Assembly (NCBI RefSeq): GCF_013044505.1
Contig: NZ_JABERD010000002.1
Span: 62,001 to 126,000 of the forward strand
Source: Streptomyces sp. S3(2020)
GTDB lineage: Bacteria; Actinomycetota; Actinomycetes; Streptomycetales; Streptomycetaceae
DNA: 64,000 bases
Direction: 5' to 3'
This document shows positions 1 to 8,669 of this stretch, piece by piece. Below the pieces are notes generated by a model. It was not told the DNA's origin, ran no database searches, and saw only the letters and a list, made by a program, of their open reading frames with translations. How positions within the stretch are numbered: position 1 is the stretch's first letter; every line of letters starts with the position of its first letter. The translations under genes and the position numbers were made by a program.

Positions 1-27
1 CCCGTACAGCCCGTACAGCCCGTACAG
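1..27. repeat. Three tandem 9-bp repeats at window edge
   Basis: The window opens with three exact copies of CCCGTACAG followed by a partial fourth. They lie about 35 bases before the start of the lipoprotein gene. The array may extend left of the window, so copy number is unknown. It could be a short slippage repeat; no function can be assigned. Confidence 0.7.
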
Positions 28-61
28 CCCGTTGAGGCTCCAAGAGATTGTCAGGACCCCC

Positions 62-1048
62 ATGCGCAGACTGCTCGCCGCCGCCCTGTGTCTCGCCGCG
101 ACCGCCACCGGTTGCGGCGCTTCGGTGGAGACCGCCTCGAAGGGCGCCGAGTCGTCCTCGGTCACCCTCACCAACTGCGGCAGGAAGGTGACGTTCGACA
201 AGGTCCCCGAGCGCGTCGTCACCAACGACGTCGGGATCACCGAGCTGATGTTCGCGCTCGGCCTGGAGGACCGGATGGCCGGTTTCGCCATGCCCGACGA
301 CAAGGGCGACCTCGGTGGTGTCCCGTGGAAGGACGGCTACGACAAGGTCAAGTGGCTCTCCAAGGACCAGCTGACCAAGGAGAACGTCCTCGACGTCCGT
401 GGCGACCTGGTCTTCGCCGGCTGGAACTACGGTTTCCGCGAGGACGCCGGCTTCACCCCCGACGCCCTGAAGAAGCTCGGCATCCCCTCGTACATCCTCA
501 CCGAGTCCTGCCGCAACGGCCGGACGAAGACCTCGCGCGGCATCATGCCGCCGCTTCAGGCCCTCTACACCGATCTCACCAACCTCGGGAAGCTGTTCGG
601 CGTCGAGAAGCGCGCGGCCACGCTGATCTCCGGGTTCAAGAAGGAGGTCGCCGCCGTCCATGCCGAGGCGCCCGCGCAGAAGCCCACGGTGTTCCTCTAC
701 GACAGCGGCCAGGACCAGCCCTTCACCTCCGGCCGCTACGCCGCCCCCGACCAGATCATCAGCGAGGCCGGCGGCGTCAACGTCATGCACGACGTGCCGG
801 ACTCCTGGACCACGGTCGGCTGGGAGAGCGTGGTCGAGCGGAATCCCGACGTGATCGTGATCTGCGACTACGGGGACGTCAGCGCGGAGCAGAAGAAGAA
901 GTTCCTGCTCTCCTACGCCCCGCTGCGCAACGTCTCCGCCGTCAAGCACAAGCGCATCTTCACGCTCGACTACGTCGACCTGGTCGAGAGCCCGCGCAAC
1001 CCTTCGGCGATCGCCCGGCTCGGCGCGTATCTGCGAACGGTCGGCTGA
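62..1048 (+). CDS. ABC transporter substrate-binding lipoprotein (FepB/BtuF type)
   Basis: The product (about 328 residues) is a cell-surface binding protein for an ABC importer, most likely of iron-siderophore or cobalamin type. It starts at the ATG at 62, preceded by an AGGA motif; an in-frame TTG at 32 is less likely. The N-terminus is a lipoprotein signal: MRR, a hydrophobic stretch and Cys18 after ATG. The mature protein has the helical-backbone binding-protein pattern: 'RVVTNDVGITELMFALG' near residue 50, 'DLVFAGWNYG', and a C-terminal 'WESVVERNPDVIVI' lobe. No permease or ATPase lies downstream, so its partners are probably left of the window. The exact ligand cannot be told from sequence. 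Confidence 0.85.
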   Translation: MRRLLAAALCLAATATGCGASVETASKGAESSSVTLTNCGRKVTFDKVPERVVTNDVGITELMFALGLEDRMAGFAMPDDKGDLGGVPWKDGYDKVKWLSKDQLTKENVLDVRGDLVFAGWNYGFREDAGFTPDALKKLGIPSYILTESCRNGRTKTSRGIMPPLQALYTDLTNLGKLFGVEKRAATLISGFKKEVAAVHAEAPAQKPTVFLYDSGQDQPFTSGRYAAPDQIISEAGGVNVMHDVPDSWTTVGWESVVERNPDVIVICDYGDVSAEQKKKFLLSYAPLRNVSAVKHKRIFTLDYVDLVESPRNPSAIARLGAYLRTVG

Positions 1049-1213
1049 ACCCGGCCCGGTTCGTCCCGGCCTGGTTCATCACGGCCCGGCGGACGGCTGC
1101 GGGCGCGGCCTGCGTGAAGCAGAGGACTCCGGCGGTCAGATGGGGGCCGCTGCCGATCGTATGGACGAAGTCCGAGGCGGCGAGGACGGCCCGTCGATGA
1201 CGTGCGCCGTGTC

Positions 1214-1708
1214 TCACGGGCGCAGGTACAGGGCGGGGTCGGGGTGTGGGGTGAAGCCGAGTTCGCGGTAGAGCGGTTCGCCCGCCGCGGAGGCGTACAG
1301 GTCCACGCGTGCGACCTCGCGGTCCCGGAACCAGTCGAGCAGGCCGCGCATGATCGCGCGGCTGTGCCCGCGTCGCCGGTGCGCGGGGTCGGTGACCACG
1401 CCGATGACCTGTCCGATCCGGCCGTTGGGCAGATGCGGTCCCGGCAGCCGTTGCTCGACGGTGCCGATCCCGCAGGCGGCGAGGCGGCCGTCGGCGCCGT
1501 CCACGACGAGGATGCGGACGGTGTCGGCGGTCAGCTGTTCCTTGAGCACCACGGCCAGGGCGTCCAGCCAGCCGTCGTCCGCCGTCGCGGGGTCGAAGAA
1601 GTCGCCTCCGAGGTGCTCGAACAACAGAGTCCGCAGACGGACGAGTTCGACGAGGTCGTACTCCACGGCCTGCCGTACGCCGGATCGGGGTTCGGTGCGT
1701 TGTCCCAT
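1214..1708 (-). CDS. GNAT-family N-acetyltransferase
   Basis: This 164-residue protein belongs to the GNAT acetyltransferases, which move an acetyl group from acetyl-CoA to an amine. The acetyl-CoA-binding loop is visible in 'VIGVVTDPAHRRRGHSRAIM' (the R-x-x-G-x-S/A signature), and the C-terminal 'LYASAAGEPLYRELGF' is the usual final GNAT strand. I prefer the ATG at 1708, which has CAGGG eight bases upstream, over the GTG at 1714. It is divergent from the CGNR gene with only 26 bases between starts, so the two promoters overlap. Substrate is unknown. Confidence 0.85.
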   Translation of the reverse strand: MGQRTEPRSGVRQAVEYDLVELVRLRTLLFEHLGGDFFDPATADDGWLDALAVVLKEQLTADTVRILVVDGADGRLAACGIGTVEQRLPGPHLPNGRIGQVIGVVTDPAHRRRGHSRAIMRGLLDWFRDREVARVDLYASAAGEPLYRELGFTPHPDPALYLRP

Positions 1709-1730
1709 GACCACGACCCTGATGTAATGC
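1700..1730 (+). promoter_or_regulatory. Candidate promoter for a leaderless CGNR transcript
   Basis: TTGTCC at 1700-1705 and TAATGC at 1725-1730 are separated by 19 bases, a little long for a housekeeping promoter. The -10 hexamer ends only four bases before the ATG at 1735 and there is no Shine-Dalgarno sequence, so the message is probably leaderless. The element lies over the start of the divergent GNAT gene. Confidence 0.35.
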
Positions 1731-1734
1731 CCTT

Positions 1735-2253
1735 ATGCACCTCAACCCTTACGGCGAGGATGCCGTGAATCTCGCCGCCGACCTGGCCAACCGCCGCCCG
1801 GCGAGCACCGGGGAACTGACCGACCGCTGCCGTGCCGCCGGTCTGGTGGTGGAAGGTCCGGCCACGCCGGAGGACCTGGAGCGCACAGCGCTCGTACTGG
1901 ACGCCTGGGAGAAGGTCGTCGACACCACGGACGAGCACGAGCGCGCGGAGCTGGTCAACCGGATGCTCGCCGCGGCCGCCGCCTACCCGCGGATGACCAA
2001 TCACGTCGGCACCGGCTGGCATCTGCACTACCGCGACGAGGGACAGCCCCTCGGCGGTGTGCTGTCCTCCCTGATCGCCGTGGGTACCGCACTCCACCTC
2101 GCGGGACGCGGTGTGCACCGCCTCAGGCGCTGTGCCGTGACGGAGTGCACCACGATCTTCGCCGACACCTCGCGCACGGGCAGACAGCGCTACTGCTCCC
2201 CGCGCTGCGCCAACCGCGACGCGGTCCGCCGCCACCGGGCCCGCGCCGCGTAG
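1735..2253 (+). CDS. CGNR zinc-finger (ABATE-domain) regulator
   Basis: The protein (172 residues) has an N-terminal ABATE-type region ('NLAADLANRRPASTGELTDRC') and a C-terminal CGNR-like zinc finger: 'CAVTEC' about 16 residues before 'YCSPRCANRDAVRRHRAR'. The four cysteines would bind one zinc and the basic tail may contact nucleic acid. Proteins of this family are regarded as stress-related transcription regulators. The start codon has no upstream ribosome binding site, which suggests a leaderless transcript. It is divergent from the GNAT enzyme, its likeliest functional partner. Its targets are unknown. Confidence 0.85.
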   Translation: MHLNPYGEDAVNLAADLANRRPASTGELTDRCRAAGLVVEGPATPEDLERTALVLDAWEKVVDTTDEHERAELVNRMLAAAAAYPRMTNHVGTGWHLHYRDEGQPLGGVLSSLIAVGTALHLAGRGVHRLRRCAVTECTTIFADTSRTGRQRYCSPRCANRDAVRRHRARAA

Positions 2254-2320
2254 AGCCTGTCCGGCGGCATCAGGCGGACTGCGGGGGACGACACCTGCCG
2301 ACCGAGCCGGGCGAGCGAGC

Positions 2321-2341
2321 GGGATGGGGCTCCCCCATTCC
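2321..2341. terminator. Hairpin between convergent CGNR and GH5 genes
   Basis: A nine-base-pair stem (one G-U pair) with a three-base CTC loop lies in the 182-base gap between convergent genes. It has no U tract, which is common for Streptomyces terminators. Nothing else of note was seen in this gap. Confidence 0.45.
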
Positions 2342-2435
2342 GAGCCAAGCCGGGAGTTGGCGACCGGCGGCGGATTCGCGTGCCGGATGCCGCGACACCG
2401 ACCTGATCCGCCAGGCAGGCACCGTGCGGGACGGA

Positions 2436-3491
2436 TCAGTCCTGGACGGGCCTGCCCCGGCCCCACGCCCAGGCGAGGCGGTCCGCGCCGGACCGGTTGG
2501 TGGTGGTGAGCCAGGGCCTGGCCGCGTCGCCGGTCAGCTTCTGGATCGAGTACGTGTCGTCGGTCCGCAGACCCGGCCAGTACACGGAGCCCATCCTCAG
2601 CTCGCGGAAGACGTCGGTGACGGCCTGGACGAAGTTGACGTAGTTGTCGTCCGGGGTCGGCACGTTGTAGTTCAGGCCGGTCGTCATCGGGGCGCCGAAC
2701 TCGTCCGCGACGGTCCGGTTCGCACAGTCCCCGATGCGCACCTTGAGGTCGGCGACCCACTCGTCGTAGGTGGCGTACGACTTCCAGAAGCCGTAGTGGT
2801 GCAGCGACAGGTACGTGCCCTTCAGTCGCGGGTCGGCGCAGACCGAGGTCACGTGGTCGTTGTAGCCGGCGCCGCTGACGAAGACCCGGTTGCGGGGCAC
2901 CTTCGCGTAGGTGTCGAGCCACTTCGCCGCGATGTCGGCCCACTCGGTGTCGGTGTAGCCGTGGGGCTCGTTCATCGGCTCGAAGTAGACCTTCGAGTTG
3001 TTCTTGTACGTCTTCACCACGGTGTCCCACATGGGCCAGTAGGTCGCGGTGTCGTCGATGTAGCCGTCCTTGCGCTCCCCCGTGCCCTCCCAGTAGGACA
3101 CGATCACCTTGAAGCCCTGCGCCGTCGCCGCGTCGATGACACCGCGGTACGACTTCCAGTACGAGCCGTTGACGGTGTACGGGTTGATCGGCAGCCGGAC
3201 GGTGTTGGCACCGAGGTTCGCGCGGAACGCCGCGATGATCCGGCTCGACTTGGTGTACGTCTCGCGGTAGGTGTCCGAGGTCGACAGGCCGGACAGCTGG
3301 AGCAGGTCGTCGGCGAAGTTGTCGCGGGGGTCGGCCCAGTTGACGCCCTTGAACTGGGTGGTGTCGGTTCTCGGCGCGGCGGAGGCCGGGCTGCCCACCA
3401 GGGTGGCGCCGGTGACGGCGGCGACCGCGACCACGGCGAGAGCGGTGCGCGGTCGGGGGGCGAGGCGAGTGCTGACAGGCGTCTTGCGCAT
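2436..3491 (-). CDS. Secreted GH5-family endo-glycosidase (cellulase-like)
   Basis: This 351-residue secreted enzyme has a Sec signal peptide ending near 'GSPASAAP' and then a glycoside hydrolase family 5 TIM barrel. The general acid/base lies in 'EPMNEPHG' (Glu175) and the likely nucleophile in 'VADEFGAPM' (Glu264); 'LSLHHYGFW' carries the barrel histidine. I chose the ATG at 3491 because GGAAGG lies eight bases upstream; other in-frame starts at 3497 and 3593 are poorly placed. No carbohydrate-binding module is present. The gene is divergent from a LacI repressor across a perfect 20-bp palindrome, which argues for induction by a sugar released from its polymer. Cellulose, mannan or beta-1,3/1,4-glucan are all possible substrates. 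Confidence 0.88.
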   Translation of the reverse strand: MRKTPVSTRLAPRPRTALAVVAVAAVTGATLVGSPASAAPRTDTTQFKGVNWADPRDNFADDLLQLSGLSTSDTYRETYTKSSRIIAAFRANLGANTVRLPINPYTVNGSYWKSYRGVIDAATAQGFKVIVSYWEGTGERKDGYIDDTATYWPMWDTVVKTYKNNSKVYFEPMNEPHGYTDTEWADIAAKWLDTYAKVPRNRVFVSGAGYNDHVTSVCADPRLKGTYLSLHHYGFWKSYATYDEWVADLKVRIGDCANRTVADEFGAPMTTGLNYNVPTPDDNYVNFVQAVTDVFRELRMGSVYWPGLRTDDTYSIQKLTGDAARPWLTTTNRSGADRLAWAWGRGRPVQD

Positions 3492-3514
3492 CGACATACC
3501 CTTCCAGGACGACG

Positions 3515-3534
3515 GCATGTTTACGTAAACATGC
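3515..3534. promoter_or_regulatory. Perfect 20-bp LacI-family operator
   Basis: The sequence GCATGTTTACGTAAACATGC is identical to its reverse complement over all 20 bases. It has the central CG of LacI-family operators. It lies 24 bases upstream of the GH5 start and about 107 bases upstream of the LacI gene. It is A/T-rich in very GC-rich surroundings. The natural reading is that the adjacent LacI protein binds here to control GH5 and perhaps itself. Confidence 0.85.
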
Positions 3535-3640
3535 TCGGCGCCGGAATCGTGACATCCACCCCAGCGGCCGTCAAGGTTTCCCACACGTACCATCCGATGC
3601 GCCGTGCAACAGCGCTCACAGCCGATCCGAGGAGGCGCCA

Positions 3641-4687
3641 GTGGTGGAACGGGGTGGCTCCGACGTACCCGGCGGGCGCCGTAAGCAGCGGGTGTCCATG
3701 GCGGATGTCGCCGCGCTCGCGGGCGTCTCGTCCCAGACGGTCTCGCGTGTCGCCAACGGTCATCCCGCGGTGATCGCCTCGACGCGGGAACAGGTGCTCG
3801 CGGCGATGCGGGAGCTGGGCTACCGGCCCAACAGCGCGGCCCGCGCCCTGCGTTACGGCCAGTTCAACACCATCGGCGTGATCCTCTTCAGCCTCTCCTC
3901 CACCGGCAACAGCCGTACCGTGGAGGCGATCGCCACCCACGCGGCGGCCGAGGGCTACGCGATCACCCTGATCCCCATCGACGTCCCGACCCAGGACAAC
4001 ATGCTGGGCGCCTTCACCCGCATGGGGGAGCTGGCCGTCGACGCCGTCATCGTCATCATGGAGATCCGCCTCCTCGACGCCGGCACGGTCCGACTCCCGC
4101 CCGGCGTCCACGCCGTGGTCGTGGACTCCGACGCCGGCGACCGCCACACCGTGGTCGACACCGACCAGGCGGACGGTGCGCGCAGGGCCGTAGAGCATCT
4201 CCTCGGCCTGGGCCATCGCACCGTATGGCATGTCACCGGCCCGCAGTCGTCCTTCTCGGGGCAGCGCCGGACGCAGGCGTGGCGCGCGGTGCTGGAAGAG
4301 GCCGGGCGTCCGGTCCCGCCGGAGGTGCACGGCGACTGGTCGGCCGAGTCGGGGTACGCGGCCGGGCTCGCGCTCGCCGAACAGCCCGACTGCACGGCCG
4401 TGTTCGCGGCCAACGACCAGATGGCGCTGGGGCTGCTGCGCGCCTTCCACGAGCGCGGCCGTACCGTCCCCGACGACATCAGCGTGGTCGGCTTCGACGA
4501 CATCCCCGAGGCCGCGTACTTCGTGCCGCCCCTGACCACCGTCCACCAGGACTTCGCCGAGGTGGGCCACCGCTGTGTGCAGAAGGCGCTCCAGCAGATC
4601 CGCACCCCGGGCGGTTCCCCGCCGGGCACCGACCTGGTCCCGACCCGGCTCGCGCTGAGGGAGAGCACCGCGCCCCCAAGGCACTGA
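3641..4687 (+). CDS. LacI-family transcription repressor, GH5-linked
   Basis: The product (348 residues) has a LacI helix-turn-helix near residues 20-70 ('MADVAALAGVSSQTVSRV', then the hinge helix 'PNSAARALRYGQ') and a periplasmic-binding-protein-like effector domain ending in 'HQDFAEVGHRCVQKALQQI'. The GTG at 3641 is preceded by GGAGG at a good distance. It is divergent from the secreted GH5 glycosidase and is expected to repress it until an oligosaccharide binds. The short region before the HTH ('VERGGSDVPGGRRKQR') is basic. The inducer is unknown. Confidence 0.92.
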   Translation: MVERGGSDVPGGRRKQRVSMADVAALAGVSSQTVSRVANGHPAVIASTREQVLAAMRELGYRPNSAARALRYGQFNTIGVILFSLSSTGNSRTVEAIATHAAAEGYAITLIPIDVPTQDNMLGAFTRMGELAVDAVIVIMEIRLLDAGTVRLPPGVHAVVVDSDAGDRHTVVDTDQADGARRAVEHLLGLGHRTVWHVTGPQSSFSGQRRTQAWRAVLEEAGRPVPPEVHGDWSAESGYAAGLALAEQPDCTAVFAANDQMALGLLRAFHERGRTVPDDISVVGFDDIPEAAYFVPPLTTVHQDFAEVGHRCVQKALQQIRTPGGSPPGTDLVPTRLALRESTAPPRH

Positions 4688-4759
4688 CTGTCACTCGTCC
4701 GTGGGGCGGAAGCGCAGTTCCAGCGGGTACGGCGGTTCCGCGCCCGGAGAATCCCGGCC

Positions 4760-4840
4760 ATGGGAACTGGTCGGCGGACGCGACGGGTCGGTCTGCTCTA
4801 TCTCCTGCTGTCGGTGGGCGGCATGGCCGCGGCGGTGTGA
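4760..4840 (+). other. Detached N-terminal membrane helix of NACHT protein
   Basis: The reading frame from the ATG at 4760 gives 26 residues, a basic start (GRRTRR) followed by a hydrophobic helix (VGLLYLLLSVGGMAAAV), and then TGA at 4838-4840. The next codon, GTG at 4841, is in the same frame and begins the NACHT ORF. GGAGA lies about ten bases before the ATG, whereas no convincing ribosome binding site precedes 4841. I infer that one gene ran from 4760 to 7393 and that TGA replaces a sense codon. Nonsense mutation, sequencing error, readthrough and coupled re-initiation all remain open. Confidence 0.6.
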
Positions 4841-7393
4841 GTGACCGTCCGCTTCGACCTGCGGATGGCCGAGACGGTGGCGGCGCTGCTGCCCTCCCTG
4901 GGCGGTACGTATCTGTCCTGGGCGACCTTCCGGGCCGAGCAGCGGGACACGGCGGACGGTGACGGACCGGCGGCGGTCGCGGACCGGCTGGCGGTGGCCG
5001 TACGACGCCAGTGGGAGGCGGAGGCCGGGGTGCGCCGGCTCAACGACCCCTATCCGCTGCCGGTTTCCTGGCGTCCGGCCGACGACCGGTTCCAGGAACC
5101 GTGGGTGCTGCCGAGCGAGACGGCCGAGCGGTCGGATGCCCGTTCCGGCCGGCCCGACGACCCCGCCGGGCTGTGCGGTACGGGCGGGCAGATCACCGAG
5201 GTGTTCCTGGAGCGGGTGCCGACCCGGCGGCTCGTCGTCCTGGGCGCTCCCGGCAGCGGCAAGACGATGCTGCTGGTCCGGCTGCTGCTGGCCCTGCTCG
5301 CCGACCGTGCGGAGGGCGGCCCGGTCCCGGTGCTCCTCTCCCCCGCCTCGTGGAACCCCGCCGAGCAGCCGCTGGAGTCCTGGATGGCGGAACAGCTCGC
5401 GCGTGACTACAGCGGACTGGGCACCCCGCAGGCGGGGCCCGCGGACCGCGCCGGGCGGGTCGACAGGGCCCGGCTGCTGCTGGAGCACCGGCTGGTCCTG
5501 CCGATCCTGGACGGCTTCGACGAGATCCCCGAGCGGTTCCGCGCCCAGGCGCTGGACGCCGTCAACTCCGCCCTGCCGCCCGGCCATCCGCTGGTGCTGT
5601 CCAGCCGGGGCACGGAGTACGAGGCCACGCTGGCCCCGTCCGACGGGGTCCCGGTCCGCCTCGTCGGGGCCGCCACCGTGGAGCTGCGGCCCCTGGAGGC
5701 ACCGGACATCGCCGCCTATCTGCGCCGTGACGCCGGCGGCCAGCAGACGGCGGACGCCCGCTGGGAGCCGGTGCTGCGGCTGCTCGGCACCGACGCCCCG
5801 GTGGCCCGGGCGCTGACAACCCCACTGATGCTGTTCCTGGCCCGGACCGTCTACAACCCCCGGCCGGGGGAAGGGACGGCCGCACTCCCCGACCCCTCGG
5901 ACCTGTGCGACCCCGGCCGCTTCCCCGATCCCGCGGCCGTACGCACCCATCTCTTCGACGCCTACGTGCCCGCCGCCTACCGGACGCATCCGGTGCACCC
6001 CTGCCGCTGGTCCCCCGAACAGGCCGAGCACACCCTGCGGTTTCTGGCCCGGCACCTGCGCGGCACGACCGACCTCGCCTGGTGGCAGCTGCGCCGCGCC
6101 CTGCCGTCACGGGTCGCCCAGACGGTCACCGGGATCGTCCTCGGCGTGGTCGCCTGGCTCTCCGCGACCGGGGCGGGCCGGCTCACGGCACTCCTCGGCG
6201 GTCTGGACTCCGGGTGGCTGACCGGACCGCCGGCGGCCATCGTCGCGGGGCTGGCCGGAGGGGTCGCGGGCGGCATCGGCTGCGGGCTGGTCGCCGGGGT
6301 GACCGGTGGGCTCGCCGAAGGGCTGACGCATCTGCTCGTCACGGGACAGGCGGCGTGGCCGGCGACCACGACGGCCAACGGTCTCGCCTACGGCTTCGCG
6401 GGCGGCATCGTCGGCGCGCTGTCCAGCAGGGTGACGGTACGCGGGTGCGGTGCGGCGGCCCGGGCCTGGAACTGGCGGATGTGCGCCCTCGGTTTCGTGG
6501 CCGGGGCCACCCTGTGGTTCTCGTACCGCCTCACCTACGGCCCGCGGGCCGCGCTGGTCGGCGCCCTCGTCACCGGCACGGTCTACGCGGTGGCCGGTGG
6601 CGCCGTGGGTGGCCGGGCGAGCAGTCTGTCGGCGCACCGGGACGGTGCCGTGCCGACCGTCAGAACGCGGTGGGCCTGGGACTGGCGGGGCTTCGCCACG
6701 GGGCTGGCCAGCGGGTCGGCGATCGGGGTCACCCACTGGGCCGTGCTGCGCGTCCAGGCGCTGCTGACCGGCACGTCCTCCTATCCCCTGAGCACGATGG
6801 TCGCCTTCAGCTGCGCGTTCGGGCTCGCCGTCGGCATGGCCCGCGGGCTCACCGGCAAGCCCGCCGATCTGACCGCACCGGTCGTACCCGCAGAGTTCCT
6901 GGAGCAGGACCGCAGAATCATCGGCCGGCTGTGGCTCGTCGTCGGTCTCGCGGTGGGCGCCGCGTTCTGTCTCTGCTACGGCGTGGACCAGCTCGTCCAG
7001 GGCGGCCTCTCCTACGGTCTGGGCCGCGGCACGGCGGACGGACACGCGATCACGATGAGCCCGCTGCACATCCTCGACCGGGGACTGGCCTACGGCGTCA
7101 CCGTCGGCCTCGCCGCCGCGCTCAGCCACAACGCCTGGTGGCACCACGCCCTCGCCCGCCATCATCTTGCCCTGCGCCGGCGACTGCCCCGGGACCTGAC
7201 GGCCTTCCTCACCGACGCCCACGAACGACACGGTGTGCTGCGGCAGTCGGGAGCGGTCCACCAGTTCCGCCATCTCGATCTGCAACACCATCTCGCGGCG
7301 TCGCAGTCCACGGCACAGTCCGGTCCTCAACTGCCGTGGCCACGGCACGCGTCACGGCGGGACACGGGAGCCGATCCCATGAGCCGGACGTAA
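4841..7393 (+). CDS. NACHT-type STAND NTPase with polytopic membrane C-terminus
   Basis: The 850-residue ORF encodes a predicted signalling NTPase. Walker A is GAPGSGKT (residues 135-142) and Walker B is 'LPILDGFDEI' (Asp near 224), followed by the sensor strand 'HPLVLSSRGTEYEA', the standard NACHT order. From about residue 425 to 760 there are roughly eight glycine/alanine-rich membrane segments (for example 'GIVLGVVAWLSATGAG' and 'LVVGLAVGAAFCLCYGV'). No effector or repeat-type sensor domain is visible, unlike anti-phage Avs/NLR proteins. Its N-terminal helix appears detached by an in-frame stop. Similar membrane NACHT proteins are numerous in Streptomyces and mostly uncharacterised. It is convergent with the protease gene. 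Confidence 0.8.
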   Translation: MTVRFDLRMAETVAALLPSLGGTYLSWATFRAEQRDTADGDGPAAVADRLAVAVRRQWEAEAGVRRLNDPYPLPVSWRPADDRFQEPWVLPSETAERSDARSGRPDDPAGLCGTGGQITEVFLERVPTRRLVVLGAPGSGKTMLLVRLLLALLADRAEGGPVPVLLSPASWNPAEQPLESWMAEQLARDYSGLGTPQAGPADRAGRVDRARLLLEHRLVLPILDGFDEIPERFRAQALDAVNSALPPGHPLVLSSRGTEYEATLAPSDGVPVRLVGAATVELRPLEAPDIAAYLRRDAGGQQTADARWEPVLRLLGTDAPVARALTTPLMLFLARTVYNPRPGEGTAALPDPSDLCDPGRFPDPAAVRTHLFDAYVPAAYRTHPVHPCRWSPEQAEHTLRFLARHLRGTTDLAWWQLRRALPSRVAQTVTGIVLGVVAWLSATGAGRLTALLGGLDSGWLTGPPAAIVAGLAGGVAGGIGCGLVAGVTGGLAEGLTHLLVTGQAAWPATTTANGLAYGFAGGIVGALSSRVTVRGCGAAARAWNWRMCALGFVAGATLWFSYRLTYGPRAALVGALVTGTVYAVAGGAVGGRASSLSAHRDGAVPTVRTRWAWDWRGFATGLASGSAIGVTHWAVLRVQALLTGTSSYPLSTMVAFSCAFGLAVGMARGLTGKPADLTAPVVPAEFLEQDRRIIGRLWLVVGLAVGAAFCLCYGVDQLVQGGLSYGLGRGTADGHAITMSPLHILDRGLAYGVTVGLAAALSHNAWWHHALARHHLALRRRLPRDLTAFLTDAHERHGVLRQSGAVHQFRHLDLQHHLAASQSTAQSGPQLPWPRHASRRDTGADPMSRT

Positions 7394-7401
7394 GGACACA
7401 T

Positions 7402-7431
7402 GAGGGCCCGGCCGGGCAAGGCCGGGCCCTC
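7402..7431. terminator. Perfect 12-bp-stem bidirectional terminator
   Basis: GAGGGCCCGGCC (7402-7413) pairs perfectly with GGCCGGGCCCTC (7420-7431) around a six-base loop. It sits between the convergent NACHT and protease genes and would serve both. Confidence 0.9.
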
Positions 7432-7436
7432 ACCGC

Positions 7437-8609
7437 TCAGGCGGTGTGCAGCGTCAGGCCGTACCGGTTGAGGATCTCGTTGACGGGCTGGAACCAGGTC
7501 TCGCCCCCGCCGCTGCAGTTGCCCCAGCCGCCGGAGGTGACGCCCTGCGCCTGGTCGCCGCTGATGAACGAGCCGCCGGAGTCGCCGGGTTCGGCACAGA
7601 CGCTGGTCTTGGTCATCTGACGCACGGCGCCCTGGCTGTAGTTGACGGTCTCGTTCATCGCGAGGACCGTCCCGCAGTGCCAGTGGGTGGTCGAACCGGA
7701 GCGGCAGATCGAGGAGCCGACGGGCGCCACGTTCGAGCCGCGGACCAGCTGGTCGGAGACGGTTCCCCAGCCGAGCACGACCGGCACCGTCCACCAGCCG
7801 CTGCCCACGTTGACCCAGGCGTAGTCGTTCTCCGGGAACGAGGAGCCCTGGAAGTTTCCGATGTAGCTGCGGTCCCAGCCGTAGACGGCGGCGGACGGCT
7901 GCCCGCAGTGTCCGGCGGTGATGAACCCGCCGTACACCGAGAACCCTATGGAGCAGCGGACGTTGCCGGTGTAGTAGGGGTCGCCGCCGACGGTTCCGGC
8001 GGCGAGGGTCTGCGGTGCGGCGGAGACGTGCCGGACGGTGACGGGGCCGGCGCGGTGGGCCCGGGTCAGGAACCGCCGGACATCGTTGTCTGCCTGCTCG
8101 CTCGCGACGACGTCGACGACGACCGTGCTCGCCTCGGGGTCCACGTGCCAGCTGCTGACGCCCGCCGGTGCGGCGAGCTTGTCCAACCGTGCCTGGGTGG
8201 CGGTGAGTTCGCGTGCGCTGTGCGCGACGGTGCGGACTGTGGCGCCCGTGGCCCGGACGTTCCGGAGGGTCGCCGGGGTCGCGTCCGGGGTGAGGCCGAC
8301 GGTCAGCCGTCCCGCGGTGGCGTCGAACCAGGTGCCGCCGAAGGAACTCCCGGCGGCGCGGCGGACCTTGGGCTCCAGGGCCGTGGCGCGCCGCTCGGCG
8401 GCGAGTCTCTCCTCGGCTTCCGTCTTCGAGAGGTCCAGGTCGCGCTGCATGGCGGTGAGGAGACCGGCGGAGGCGGGTGCCTTCTCGGCGGAGGCGGGCG
8501 CCTTCGCGCCGGAGTCGCCGGCCGACGCGGGGGTGGCGCCCGCGGTCAGGCCGGCGCCGAGGGTGAGGAGCACGGCCAGGGCGGCGTGCGTGAATCCGGT
8601 GCGTCTCAT
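7437..8609 (-). CDS. Secreted S1-family (alpha-lytic/streptogrisin-type) serine protease
   Basis: The 390-residue precursor has a signal peptide ending near 'ATPASAG', a pro-region (about 30-200) of the alpha-lytic protease type, and a chymotrypsin-fold mature enzyme starting near 'DPYYTGNVRCSIGF'. The catalytic triad is visible: His234 in TAGHC, Asp262 in NDYAWV and Ser344 in GDSGGS. Cysteines are placed as in streptogrisins (CSIGF...GHC; CRSG...HCG; VCAEPGDSGG...NCSGG). The pro-region contains a short duplicated motif, 'KAPASAEKAPASAG'. It is secreted and self-processed, and probably degrades extracellular protein. A LacI-type palindrome lies upstream. No extra chitin-binding domain is present. 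Confidence 0.93.
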   Translation of the reverse strand: MRRTGFTHAALAVLLTLGAGLTAGATPASAGDSGAKAPASAEKAPASAGLLTAMQRDLDLSKTEAEERLAAERRATALEPKVRRAAGSSFGGTWFDATAGRLTVGLTPDATPATLRNVRATGATVRTVAHSARELTATQARLDKLAAPAGVSSWHVDPEASTVVVDVVASEQADNDVRRFLTRAHRAGPVTVRHVSAAPQTLAAGTVGGDPYYTGNVRCSIGFSVYGGFITAGHCGQPSAAVYGWDRSYIGNFQGSSFPENDYAWVNVGSGWWTVPVVLGWGTVSDQLVRGSNVAPVGSSICRSGSTTHWHCGTVLAMNETVNYSQGAVRQMTKTSVCAEPGDSGGSFISGDQAQGVTSGGWGNCSGGGETWFQPVNEILNRYGLTLHTA

Positions 8610-8669
8610 GGAGGTTGCCCTTCGTCGTTCCAGTGGAGTGGGGGTGGAACAGCAGGAGCAGTGGTGCGG

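Noticed and set aside
4841..7393. Anti-phage NLR/Avs defence gene
   Set aside because: Although it is a NACHT NTPase, no effector nuclease, protease or repeat sensor domain is visible and no defence genes are adjacent; the C-terminus is a set of membrane helices.
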